Below, in pieces: positions 9,679 through 18,938 of a stretch of DNA of 64,000 nt (position 1 is its first letter; each line of letters starts with the position of its first letter). Source of the stretch: Adiantum capillus-veneris (Eukaryota > Streptophyta > Polypodiopsida > Polypodiales > Pteridaceae); NCBI GenBank assembly GCA_014529385.2, contig CM043956.1, positions 65,106,620-65,170,619 on the forward strand, in the 5' to 3' direction. Under the pieces are notes generated by a model. That model had not been told where the DNA came from and searched no databases. It saw only the letters and a program-made list of their open reading frames with translations. The position numbers and the translations under genes are program-made.

Positions 9679-10634
9679 ATCATTTGATCGCACAGTGTCC
9701 TAACAATCCAAACGCACCGAAAATCACACCATTGAACATAATAGAGATTGTTGATGGGACACCACCAACTATAAAAATAGCACCAGTGAATGCACTCACA
9801 CGGTCGATGCTCCAAAAGCAAAATTACATCCTCGAAGAGAGAGATGCTGCATCCATTGGCCGAGCGAGAAAGAAGAAAACACGAAGAAAGAAATCCCTTA
9901 ATGCGTCTAGCTCAAAACCTAGTTCAAAGACTAACATAGGGACAGGAGAGGATCCCGTGTATATGAATGACCCTGAGGATGACTCAGATTCGATAGAGAC
10001 CACAGAGACCAAAACTATTACTACAAAGGAAAAAGCCAGTGAGGAGGATCACAAGAGGGAATTACGACGAACACCAAAAGAGTATTCAAAGTTAAACCAC
10101 CCAGTTGCGAACCCCCAAGATAAGCCACGAGAGACGAAAAATGAGGATTGCAAGATAAAGATTGGAACCTATCCAAACCCAACAGTGGAAATTGAACGAG
10201 TCCAACAACTGAGGGTTTTGGTGGAAGAAACTCAACGAACATTAGAACCTGAACCCAAACATATCCAGATGTCGGACACAGTGTTTCCCACACAAGTTCA
10301 ACCTCACAAGAACTACAGGCCGTTAGCTATACCCAGTATCATTCGGGAGGAGAGTGAGGGTAGGACATCTGAAAGTGGACACACACCTTTCCTACTAGAG
10401 AGAATGTTTGGTGACGGAATGCCCGACCCCCTTGAGGAAGTGGAGATTCCATCTTCACCATTCTCTTGTCAGTGTCCTACGTCCCACAAGATGCCATTAA
10501 ATGTTGCCAAATTGATGGATTTCATGTCTTCAGAAGTTAGAACCACGATCATGTCCAAACTATATAAAGACCCCGAGCTAGTCTCAGCTCTTCGAGCCTT
10601 CCTCAATGGAGAATTACAGGCCAGATTACCATAG
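9639..10634 (+). CDS. Element A gag-pol linker with fourth zinc knuckle
   Basis: The 331-residue open segment starts with a short-spaced zinc knuckle, CNRCGIDHLIAQC (nt 9660-9698). It is followed by a highly charged Lys/Glu/Thr-rich region with no recognised fold. It ends at a TAG (10632-10634) nine bases before the next open segment, which holds the protease and is in the same frame. The likely interpretation is a linker between nucleocapsid and protease, in a polyprotein interrupted by a CAG-to-TAG change. The first ATG at 9639 is not necessarily a real start. Confidence 0.6.
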   Translation: MAMPILTCNRCGIDHLIAQCPNNPNAPKITPLNIIEIVDGTPPTIKIAPVNALTRSMLQKQNYILEERDAASIGRARKKKTRRKKSLNASSSKPSSKTNIGTGEDPVYMNDPEDDSDSIETTETKTITTKEKASEEDHKRELRRTPKEYSKLNHPVANPQDKPRETKNEDCKIKIGTYPNPTVEIERVQQLRVLVEETQRTLEPEPKHIQMSDTVFPTQVQPHKNYRPLAIPSIIREESEGRTSESGHTPFLLERMFGDGMPDPLEEVEIPSSPFSCQCPTSHKMPLNVAKLMDFMSSEVRTTIMSKLYKDPELVSALRAFLNGELQARLP

Positions 10635-10643
10635 TTTGCACAT

Positions 10644-12056
10644 ATGAACAAACCTGACTCGGTAATGAATGATGAGGAACATTTAGCACCACCATCTGAC
10701 CTAGCGGGACATGAATCTGTAATTGAAGTACCCGTTAACAAGTTGGGGCAATACTTTGAAGGTGATGAATCTAATGCTACTCTACCAATCACTACTAAAG
10801 GATTAACTGTAAAGGGAGTCCTTGATGGTGGTGGGGGAGTCAGGATGGTGACAAAGAGTTGTTGGGAGTCTATGGGGCGACCTCACCTTGAAGCCACAAG
10901 CGTAGTGGTAAAAATGGCTAATGGATCTATTGTTACGCCTATTGGAATGCTTAAGGATCTCAGGATCAAGGTCTTGGGACACAAGGTAAGGCAAACTTTC
11001 ATTGTTATGGATTTTTCCAAGCATCCTATGTCATTTGAGATGATCTTAGGGCGTCCATTCATGAGGGAATCAAAAATGGTGCATGACTCGTCCAAAAACC
11101 ACGTCTACTTACAGTTCCAAGACTCTGTCATTCGAGTTGATCTTTTAAGTGGTCGAACACATCCTCTAGGAAATAAATTCATCATTGATAATCGATCATA
11201 CACAACAATTCACTCAGCTCCATTACAGTATTGTTACACGTGTAACGAAGACACGGATATTGGGGAGAACTCTCCTTATATGGATATCCTACCCGGAATG
11301 GCTGAGTCAGACAATGTCGATTGGGTACACCTAGCGGCAACTATAGATACATGGGGAGCTAGAGGAACAACCTGGGTAACACCAGATGGGGAAGAGATAC
11401 CACACATTGCACCAGTAAACATGTTAGGTGTAGCGCATGTAACATCCGATGATAAGAAAGAGGCACACCTACCTGAGAGTGAAACCGATGATTCCTTAAA
11501 GGCTTTAGGCCAATACACATTAGAAATGAAATCTCAGGGAGAAATGGATTCAGAACCTGAGGAAACATCGAGTGAGCCAAGTATAGAAACTGAACACTCA
11601 AGGTCTAGTACGACCATGTATGGTAATTTATATGAGAGTGAAGAAGATACAAGCAAAGACCTATCAAGCGAGTTGAGTTCAAACATTTACCAAAATCAAA
11701 ACCTTAACAAGAAACAAAGGTCATATAAGAGACGACGATATCGAGCAAATGTGAGAGCTAGGATAAACAAGGAAAGATCTATTGCAGAATGGCTTAGCTA
11801 TCTAGAGGCATGTGATGCTCATCGAAAGCTAGTAGACAATTGGGGTGAACATCTCCAGAGTGTCATGTGGTGCAACCCGCGACCCATTGACCTCGCTCAA
11901 TTGGAGGTTACAGAGCCGAAATTGAGTCGAACTATAAGAAGACATCAAAATCGAGAGTTAGCACAACAACAAAAGGAGGCAAAACTAAAAGAAAGGTCTC
12001 CGTCAGGACAAGAGCCTGCTGACTTACATACGGCTCCTGAACATTTTAAATCTTAA
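10644..12056 (+). CDS. Element A protease region (PR1), non-canonical active site
   Basis: The 470-residue segment holds a retropepsin-like domain at about residues 45-165. The position of the catalytic D-S/T-G triad reads VLDGGGGVRMVT (D61, G62, G63), so the hydroxyl residue is replaced by Gly. The second landmark, MILGRPFM (133-140), is intact. Retropepsins cut the gag-pol polyprotein. Residues 190-470 are a charged linker with acidic and then basic stretches (KKQRSYKRRRYR near 360). The segment ends at a TAA (12054-12056), and reverse transcriptase follows in the same frame from 12078. A lower or altered protease activity is inference. Confidence 0.75.
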   Translation: MNKPDSVMNDEEHLAPPSDLAGHESVIEVPVNKLGQYFEGDESNATLPITTKGLTVKGVLDGGGGVRMVTKSCWESMGRPHLEATSVVVKMANGSIVTPIGMLKDLRIKVLGHKVRQTFIVMDFSKHPMSFEMILGRPFMRESKMVHDSSKNHVYLQFQDSVIRVDLLSGRTHPLGNKFIIDNRSYTTIHSAPLQYCYTCNEDTDIGENSPYMDILPGMAESDNVDWVHLAATIDTWGARGTTWVTPDGEEIPHIAPVNMLGVAHVTSDDKKEAHLPESETDDSLKALGQYTLEMKSQGEMDSEPEETSSEPSIETEHSRSSTTMYGNLYESEEDTSKDLSSELSSNIYQNQNLNKKQRSYKRRRYRANVRARINKERSIAEWLSYLEACDAHRKLVDNWGEHLQSVMWCNPRPIDLAQLEVTEPKLSRTIRRHQNRELAQQQKEAKLKERSPSGQEPADLHTAPEHFKS

Positions 12057-12077
12057 ACCACGGGGGAGCGAAAGGTT

Positions 12078-13163
12078 GTGTATGCCAAAGCCCAACGAAT
12101 ACCTACCAATGGAAGCATTGGAGTCTATGATGGTCCAGCGGTAGTTAAAGAGATAGAATTAGCAGAACCGGGTGAGGAGTCTAAACCAGTCTTTATTGCT
12201 CAAGACCTTACCGAAACTGAAGAGGCTGTACTTAAGGAGCTCCTCAAGGAATACAAGGATATCTTTGCTTGGACATATCATGACATGAAGGGCGTTCCAC
12301 CTTCTATGGTGCAACATACAATTCCCATGATCAACATTGCTAAACCCGTCCAGCAACGACCCTATCCAATGAATCCTAAGTACGCCAAAATTGTACAAGA
12401 GGAGATTGAAAAACTTATCCAATGTGGATTCATATACCCTATTGAGCACTCAGAATGGGTTTCTCCAATAATCATTGTGCCAAAAAAGAATGGGAAACTA
12501 AGAGTGTGCGTGGACCTCAAGAAAGTTAATGCAGCCACTAGGAGAGATCATTATCCCTTGCCATATTCAGAACATGTGCTTGAAAGAGTTGCGGGCAAGG
12601 AAGCTTATAGCTTTTTAGATGGGTACTCTGGTTACAATCAAATCACAATTGCATTAGAGGACCAAGCTAAAACTGCTTTTATCACAGAGTTTGGAGTGTT
12701 TGCATTTCGTGTTATGGCTTTTGGCTTAACGAATGCCCCTGCTACATTCCAACGATTAATAAAAACTGCGTTTAAAGAATTTCTAAGGGAGTTTTGTGAA
12801 GCTTTCCTAGACGACCTTTATGTTTATTCTTCTTGGGAGAAGCATTTGTTATATCTACGAAAAATATTTGAAAGGTGCAGATTTTATCGCATCTCATTGA
12901 ACCCTTTCAAATTCCAATTTTGGGTTAAGCATGGAGTCATTCTAGGGCATATAGTGTCCAAGAACGGGATATCCACAGATGAGAGTAAGATTAAAGCCAT
13001 TGCCGATTTACCACCACCTACTAACTATAAAGGAGTTCAAAGATTTATGGGCCATGTTGGTTATTATCGAAGGTTTATTTTAAACTTTTCCGAGATAGCG
13101 CGTCCCTTTGTACAAGCTTCTTATCGAGTTTCACTGGACGGAAGAATGTCATCACTCTTATGA
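12078..13163 (+). CDS. Element A reverse transcriptase
   Basis: This segment is a gypsy-type reverse transcriptase that copies element RNA into DNA. Visible motifs are SEWVSPIIIVPKKNGKLRVC (residues 125-144), YSFLDGYSGYNQI with the first catalytic Asp (D181), FGLTNAPATFQR (215-226) and FLDDLYVYS with D245 and D246. The thumb/connection includes LGHIVSKNGI and KGVQRFMGHVGYYRRFI. The frame is lost near 13104-13108, where an extra T in a T-run shifts the sequence. RNase H continues in another frame from 13108, and the last residues of this segment are out-of-frame. The first codon is GTG, so this is a segment of a polyprotein and not a separate gene. Confidence 0.85.
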   Translation: MYAKAQRIPTNGSIGVYDGPAVVKEIELAEPGEESKPVFIAQDLTETEEAVLKELLKEYKDIFAWTYHDMKGVPPSMVQHTIPMINIAKPVQQRPYPMNPKYAKIVQEEIEKLIQCGFIYPIEHSEWVSPIIIVPKKNGKLRVCVDLKKVNAATRRDHYPLPYSEHVLERVAGKEAYSFLDGYSGYNQITIALEDQAKTAFITEFGVFAFRVMAFGLTNAPATFQRLIKTAFKEFLREFCEAFLDDLYVYSSWEKHLLYLRKIFERCRFYRISLNPFKFQFWVKHGVILGHIVSKNGISTDESKIKAIADLPPPTNYKGVQRFMGHVGYYRRFILNFSEIARPFVQASYRVSLDGRMSSLL

Positions 13164-14973
13164 GTTATTCAAGAAGGCCCTAACAAGTGCTCCAATCCTG
13201 CGAACACCTGATTGGAATGTACCTTTTCATGTGCATATTGATGCATCAAATTTTGCTATTGGGTGTGTTCTAACTCAACCAGGAGAACATAAATTGGACT
13301 ACCCTATTAGCTTTGCAAGTCGCCAATTAACTGATGCCAAGATGAACTACACTACTACAGAGCGCGAAGGTCTAGCTATGATTTACGCAGTAAAGAAATT
13401 TCACTATTACCTTCTTGCTACCAAGTTTGTGTTTTATGTTGATCATCAAGCATTGCTATATTTGGTAAACAAGCCGTGTTCCACAGGTCGAATTACACGA
13501 TGGTTGTTAATTCTTCTTGAGTTTGACTTCACTGTTGTTGTGAGGCCTGGGAGGAAACATGTCATGGCGGATCATTTATCTCGTATCCCTAATGGCAAAG
13601 CTCCTACGGGGGTTGATGATGAATTGCCTGATACTCCTTTGTTCATTGTTGAGACAATGCCTGAATGGAGTGAAAAGATTGTTAACTTCTTAGTTAATGG
13701 TTTTCCACCCAAAGAAGTGCGAAAAGATATAGCTCGAAAATTAATCAAGGAATGCGAACCCTATTGCTTACTGGCTGGAACTCTCTATAAGAGAGGAAAA
13801 GATGATGTTCTTAGACGTTGTGCCCGCGAGGATGAGTATTTATATATTCTACAAGAGGCACACATGGGCGTAGCTGGTGGTCACTTTTCAGGAAAGTTGA
13901 CTGCCCGAAAGATCTTACAGTCAGGCTATTGGTGGCCCACTCTGTTTAAGGATGCATCACTTTTTGCAAAGGGATGTGATGAATTCCAACGCGTCAACAA
14001 GCCACAAAGAAGGGATAGGATGCCTCTACATCCCATCAAGGTAACCCAACCATTTGAAAAGTGGGGCTTAGACTTTGTAGGACCGATTAGTCCGGCTGCA
14101 CGTAACACGCAATCACGATATATCATTGTCGCTACCGACTATGTAACCAAATGGGCTGAAGCAAAAGCGACACGAAAGGCGGATGCAAAAACAACAGCTA
14201 AGTTCCTCTTTAAGAACATTATCACACGTTTTGGATGCCCCTTTGAACTTGTGAGTGACAATGGAACTCATTTTATAAATGAAGTAATAAAAGAACTGAC
14301 ATCAAACTTCATGATATCTCACCACAAGTCTACACCCTATTATCCCCAAGCAAATGGCCAAGCTGAGAGTACCAACAAAACTCTCATCTCCATTTTGACA
14401 AAGACAGTCAAAGCTCATCGCACTGATTGGGACCTAAAGCTTACATCAGCTTTATGGGCTTATCGTACTACATATAAAGTTGCTATTAATTGCACACCGT
14501 TTAAGATGGTGTATGGCCAAGAAGCAGTTATGCCATGGGAGTTTGTCATTCCTAGTCTTCGAGTAGCTTCTCAAGAAGGTTGGGATGGTAACCCCTTAGT
14601 GGAGCGATTATATATCCTGGAAAGGCTAGATGAAGAGAGTCAATTAGCTGTGCGAAATGCTCTAGTGGAGAAGGATACGAGAAAGAAGTGGTTTGATAGC
14701 CATTTAAAGGATAAAGACATCAAGGTTGGCGATAAAGTTCTTATGTACGGGGTACGTAATGAAAAGAAGAAATTGAAATACGCTAGTAAGGGGCCATATC
14801 GAGTGTGTGAAATTACCCTGCAAGGTACCATTCGTGTGGAGACTCTAGATGGAGTAGAAACCATTGGATTCCTTAATGGGAGTAAATTCAAAAGATATTA
14901 TGATCCTCTAAGCCAGGAAGAGTTCCAAGCCATCCATCAAAAGAAGGCTGCCAAGGAACAAGCAGAGCTTTAA
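13108..14973 (+). CDS. Element A RNase H and integrase
   Basis: The 621-residue segment begins with RNase H (HIDAS D45, TTEREGL E85/E87, VDHQALLYL D112). The HHCC module follows (H252, H259, C290), but the fourth ligand is Phe: GCDEFQR with F293, where CDxCQR is expected. The integrase core has a correct DD35E triad: D322 in LDFVGP, D384 in VSDNGTHF and E420 in GQAESTNK, with 35 residues between the last two. The C-terminal domain includes SKGPYRVCEI and FLNGSKFKRYY. The core is complete and uninterrupted here, but the zinc module is damaged. The start is set by the frameshift at 13104-13108. Confidence 0.9.
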   Translation: MYKLLIEFHWTEECHHSYELFKKALTSAPILRTPDWNVPFHVHIDASNFAIGCVLTQPGEHKLDYPISFASRQLTDAKMNYTTTEREGLAMIYAVKKFHYYLLATKFVFYVDHQALLYLVNKPCSTGRITRWLLILLEFDFTVVVRPGRKHVMADHLSRIPNGKAPTGVDDELPDTPLFIVETMPEWSEKIVNFLVNGFPPKEVRKDIARKLIKECEPYCLLAGTLYKRGKDDVLRRCAREDEYLYILQEAHMGVAGGHFSGKLTARKILQSGYWWPTLFKDASLFAKGCDEFQRVNKPQRRDRMPLHPIKVTQPFEKWGLDFVGPISPAARNTQSRYIIVATDYVTKWAEAKATRKADAKTTAKFLFKNIITRFGCPFELVSDNGTHFINEVIKELTSNFMISHHKSTPYYPQANGQAESTNKTLISILTKTVKAHRTDWDLKLTSALWAYRTTYKVAINCTPFKMVYGQEAVMPWEFVIPSLRVASQEGWDGNPLVERLYILERLDEESQLAVRNALVEKDTRKKWFDSHLKDKDIKVGDKVLMYGVRNEKKKLKYASKGPYRVCEITLQGTIRVETLDGVETIGFLNGSKFKRYYDPLSQEEFQAIHQKKAAKEQAEL

Positions 14974-15630
14974 AAAATCCAAGCAAGAGTTGAGGCTTGA
15001 GAACAACAACAACGTCTTAGACGCCAACAAGAGGCTACTCTGGGAATCACGCAAGCATTTTTTGAGGACACAGATGACGACTCATTAGAATCTGAGCCAC
15101 CCCTATGATACCCAATTGAGCTAAATAGCCCCTATGGGAAAGTACTATACAATGCCTTATTAGATACGGGAGCTAAACACAATTTGTTATCCTATGGAGT
15201 TTGGTGTCAATTAGGGAAACCGACCCTATCCCCGAGTACGATGCAAGTCAAGGGCATTAATAAAAAGAAAACTGCTATTCTTGGAGTCCTTCAAACCCCT
15301 ATTGTCTATGACAATGGAAGCATAGTGCAGAGGTTTCTAGTCATGCCCGCGGGAGCTATGGAAGGCAACGTAAACATGGGACGCACGTGGATGTTGGCAA
15401 CCAAATGCACTATTGATTGGGATACTAGTAGTGTCACGACGCGACCACCGACTCTTATCCCTATCATTCAAGCAAAGTCACCTACGTTGCAAACTCTAGC
15501 AAAGTTGAAGGATAGCCAACATTCACAAGCCAAGGTGGTTAACTCGTCTTTGCCGGCTACCCATGAACCTAGCACTTCAACACTTGTAGTTGCAGCAAGC
15601 AGTAATATTGCAAGTACTCAACCTGCATGA
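14974..15630 (+). pseudogene. Element A second retropepsin-like protease (PR2)
   Basis: After the TAA ending integrase and two further in-frame stops, the same frame encodes a retropepsin-like stretch. ALLDTGAKHNLLSYGVW carries a canonical D-T-G at 15163-15171. The downstream part (MGRTWMLATKCTIDWD) stands where the ILG-type motif should be but does not match it well. The position after integrase matches PR2 of element G1 (2360-2971). The open part from 15184 has no ATG of its own before the active site. It reads as a polyprotein extension, now broken by stops that could come from CGA to TGA changes. Confidence 0.65.
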
Positions 15631-16299
15631 CCTAAGAGTACATATCAATGGGTCCCCAAGGCCTTACTTCCAACTACCTCAACCCTCCCATCCATTCCAA
15701 GAAAAAATTTCCCGGGAAAACCAAGAGCGCATCCTAGGAGAGTCAAGACCAAATCACAATGGATTCCAAAACAACTATTAGAAGCCCAAGGCTACTATGA
15801 TGGAAATGAGCAAATTTGGGTACCTAAACGTAAAATGTGTCCTTCCCTATCGACAAAAAACCCATATGAGTCAAACAATGTAACGCTAAAGCCAATGGCA
15901 GACCGTGGGAAGGGAAAGATCACAGAATGCTACACACCTAGTCCAGAGCTAGTTTGGGCTCCAAGGCAAAACCAATTTATTCCACCTAGCTCGGGAAGGG
16001 GGGAGTTCCATGAAGCTTCTAGCTCCTCATGTAATACATCCATAGAGGTAAAAGCTTCTACACAGCCTCCATCTATAGTAATGGACCTCCATGAAGCTAC
16101 AAAAGAATCCACACCTCCCAGTGTTCAAGAATCACCTGATGAACCACTTCAAGTTCGATCCTGGGAGAGTACCTTACCACCCTTGCAACTTGACGAGGCA
16201 CCTAGGGTAATAGAAAACTACTGGCAAAAATCCTCACCTATTACCAACTGGAACAATTGGTTTCAAAGGGTGACGACATCATTTCAAATGGTATGATCT
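15631..16299 (+). pseudogene. Element A post-PR2 tail
   Basis: Fragments in different frames encode a Ser/Pro-rich, low-complexity tail. Motifs WIPKQLLEAQG and IWVPKRKM occur between about 15755 and 15840, similar to IWIPKKM in the G1 tail. An open frame at 15835-16296 has no recognised domain. The tail ends just before a purine tract at about 16301. Confidence 0.45.
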
Positions 16300-16410
16300 A
16301 CCCAAGGAAGGGGGGAGTGTTTGTGGACATCCATTATTCACTTGCTTCCCTCTCAACCTTTCTCCCTGACCTCTTAATCTCCAATCTTAGGGAATGTATA
16401 TATAAAGCCT
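16300..16410 (+). promoter_or_regulatory. Internal purine tract and TATA-like sequence upstream of the 3' accessory ORF
   Basis: AAGGAAGGGGGGAG at about 16302-16315 resembles a polypurine tract and is followed by TGTTTGTGG, much like a PPT/LTR junction. About 80 bp further on is TGTATATATAAAGCC, a good TATA-like box. The next ATG on this strand with a long frame is at 16543. A separate promoter for the accessory ORF is plausible but unproven. The piece might instead be a relic of an older LTR. Confidence 0.4.
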
Positions 16411-16542
16411 TATACTCACAAAAACAAGATAAAAAAGTAAAAGAGCAAGAGCCATAACACAAATCATAAAAACAAATTATGCACAAGAACACGACCCTTG
16501 TAATATTTGCACTCTAACCATCATCTATTTGTGTGTACAGAT

Positions 16543-16965
16543 ATGGCTAGTACGCTAGAGTCATCCACTCCTCCCTTGAATGAGAGGTACCCTCGTTGCT
16601 TTTCACAAATATTTCACATGGTCTTTCCAGTGCTTGCATGTGAATGGGATTTGATAGGTACGCTAGCATGTGAGAGGAATTTTGAGGAGTTAGAATGGCT
16701 GATACGTCTCTTGACCACCTATGATCCATACTTAGTAGAGAGCGTTTCTCCCATTGCACAAGCCTACCCTTTTGACCAAGATGACTATAGGCGTCTAGTG
16801 ACCTTCTTAGTAAACATGGGCACCTATGATGAAGAAGAAAATTTACAGGACTACACGGATGGCACATATGGTCTCATGGATGATGACTTTGTTTATCTCG
16901 ACGACGAGGATAGGGGTTTAGCCTTAGGGTTTCCCCCCAACCTCTACAATATCCTATTCCCTTGA
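16543..16965 (+). CDS. Element A 3' accessory ORF, acidic 140-residue protein, unknown function
   Basis: The ATG at 16543 opens a 140-residue frame ending at TGA (16963-16965). The open frame extends upstream to 16507, but without an ATG. The protein has a hydrophobic N-terminal half (FSQIFHMVFPVLACEW) and a very acidic C-terminal third (YDEEENLQDY, DDDFVYLDDEDRG). No family is recognised. It lies between PR2 and the 3' LTR in the sense orientation, where some plant gypsy elements carry envelope-like or other extra ORFs. No clear signal peptide or membrane segment is visible. A TATA-like sequence lies about 140 bp upstream, and CTATTTGTGTGTACAG just before the ATG looks like a splice acceptor. 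Confidence 0.45.
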   Translation: MASTLESSTPPLNERYPRCFSQIFHMVFPVLACEWDLIGTLACERNFEELEWLIRLLTTYDPYLVESVSPIAQAYPFDQDDYRRLVTFLVNMGTYDEEENLQDYTDGTYGLMDDDFVYLDDEDRGLALGFPPNLYNILFP

Positions 16966-18324
16966 CTCTCTAGGGGGAGTGCAAATAATTAGGTTAGAAT
17001 TCCTTATGTTTTTTGTTGTGTTCAATAAGTGTTGGTACCTTTTCCCACTAATGTGCCTCCTGGAGGTATTCCTTTTGTTTCCGAGTGTGTACAAGAGCGT
17101 GTTGCTATTGGTAGGATTTGGACCTTCATGGAATCTTTATCTCAACTCACTCTTCAAATCAAGCGTGACCATCGACACAAACAGGTGTTTCTTGTCCATT
17201 AGCATTGCCCCTTATCTTTTTTGCATCTATGATTGTCAGCTTTAATTGTGATTGGTAGCCTAATATTCACCGCATTTGCTTAGTATCAAACATTTAATTC
17301 AATGTTAATTTTTGTCATAATCACTTGTCTAAGTTTAAAAATCAAGCAGTCCGACAAACTAGTTTGACCAAGTTAGGTGTTAGAAATCTTCTCTTAATAC
17401 CATGGGGAATGCCTTCCTAATAATTAATGGTTACTTAAGTTCTTAATCCGATTTAGGCAGCATTGTGTGAAATGTACTAGAGATTTCTAATGGGCATGAC
17501 CCTATTGACCTTTAGCTTAAGTATTATAAAGGGAGTTTACTAGTGTGATGAGCCTGGGGAGGTGTATCAGTGTTATATGACCCCCCAAAGTTACAAAATT
17601 AAAATGCTGAAAATGAACAAACAAAAAATCAAAGTGCCACACTGTAAAATCTTAAGCTGGAAGAGAAATCTCAGCTTGATTTGGTACTTCACTCACATGT
17701 ATTGCCTATGGTACTAGAGCCTTAGAGGTTCCCAGTATGGGCGCTTTTACTTGAGAAGCAAAAAACCCAAGGCATACAAAATAAGCACACACATCAAAAT
17801 TGAATCACTGTGAAAAGACTTGGGGGGTCAAAGAAAAAGTAATCAGTCAGGCGATGATTTCATGAGAAATTCCTTTTATGGTAGCTTAACTACAAGGTCT
17901 TCTAGATATAGCCTCTAGTCAGCCCTCGAACATGAATACTTGCCTCTCGCGATTAAACAACTTAATTGACCACAGAAAATTAAGAAGCTTACCCATGGTA
18001 TTAATATTCGATCTCTAGTACCTTTCGACCGTCAAATTAGCGACCCCAGACTTGTTTAATTTTTTACCTTTACATCTGTTTATGCATTTGATTACATTGC
18101 AATTTAATGTTCATTGCTGACAAATTGTTTGAAATTCTTTTACCAATCAATTTGTCTACCTAAAACTGCATATGCTTTTTAATCACTTATGAGAATGCAA
18201 TTACTATGCCAATGTTGTTTGATTTTGCAGTGACTGAAGAAGGTTAAGGACAATCATCTCAAATGCTCTTCCACCTCGACGAACGAGCTTCAACTCAATA
18301 GCTTCCGAGGACGGAATCTACATC
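16966..18324 (+). other. Non-coding 3' region of element A
   Basis: About 1.36 kb without a convincing gene. A second purine run (CTAGGGGGAG) lies at about 16970-16979. The rest is AT-rich and contains only short chance frames. Long non-coding stretches before the 3' LTR occur in other large plant gypsy elements. Confidence 0.5.
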
Positions 18325-18337
18325 AGGAAGGGGGGCA
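18325..18337 (+). promoter_or_regulatory. Polypurine tract of element A
   Basis: AGGAAGGGGGGCA directly precedes the TGTTAACC start of the 3' LTR. This is the expected plus-strand primer site for reverse transcription. Confidence 0.85.
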
Positions 18338-18653
18338 TGTTAACCCTCACGGCTCACGGACACCCCATCACCTACGACGGACGTGTATTATGTATTTGGT
18401 AGAGTCAAGTACCGGGCTTGTCGGACCAATAGGAAAAGGGTAAGAGTGATCGCCGATGAGAGGCGCACTCTAACTGGGACATTCAAGGGATTAGTTGGCT
18501 AAGCATGGGCGTCCAAGTTTGAATGGGGTGAACTCATATAAAAGCCAACTAAACCTAAAATTCACTCATTCTCTCATTTGTGCAATAGAAGAGTGCTCTT
18601 GCTCCATGTCCATCTCCATCTTCTTCTTCTTCACCTCCTTGTGTGTGTGTGTA

Positions 18654-18695
<42 letters not shown>

Positions 18696-18933
18696 TGCGA
18701 TCGAGCATTGCGGCGGCACGACGGCGGTGAAGCGGTTGAGCGTAACGTAGCGGCGTCTCCTTCTTCTTCGCGGCGAGGAATCCTCCACGGCAGGAGCATA
18801 GAGCGGTGAGTGACACACCATTACCCTCTTTTGAGCTTACTAGTTAAGCTAGTTGTGTGCTTGGAGCTGTCTATGGCTCGCACACGGTGTAACGGCAAGT
18901 CCCTTGCTTCGACAGTGCGGCAAGGAGCGCACA
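18338..18933 (+). repeat. 3' LTR of element A
   Basis: The LTR matches 4977-5557 over its length, with about 15 substitutions by eye and small indels near the (GT)n/(GA)n tract and in a GC-rich GGCGG stretch. The TATA box lies at about 18534-18543. It ends GCGCACA and is followed by the ATGAC target duplication. Confidence 0.95.
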
Positions 18934-18938
18934 ATGAC
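18934..18938. repeat. 5-bp target site duplication of element A, right copy
   Basis: ATGAC follows the last base of the 3' LTR and equals 4972-4976. Confidence 0.95.

Larger units (their letters stand above)
4977..18933 (+). mobile_element. Element A: full-length Ty3/gypsy LTR retrotransposon (13.96 kb)
   Basis: The element has paired LTRs (581 and 596 bp, TGTTAACC...GCGCACA), a tRNA-Asp-type PBS, gag with a zinc-knuckle array, protease, reverse transcriptase, RNase H, integrase, a second protease, a 3' accessory ORF and a polypurine tract. A perfect 5-bp duplication flanks it. The LTRs differ by about 15 substitutions by eye plus microsatellite indels, so the insertion is fairly young. Several stops and frameshifts break the coding region. 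It inserted into element B-forward. Confidence 0.95.
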
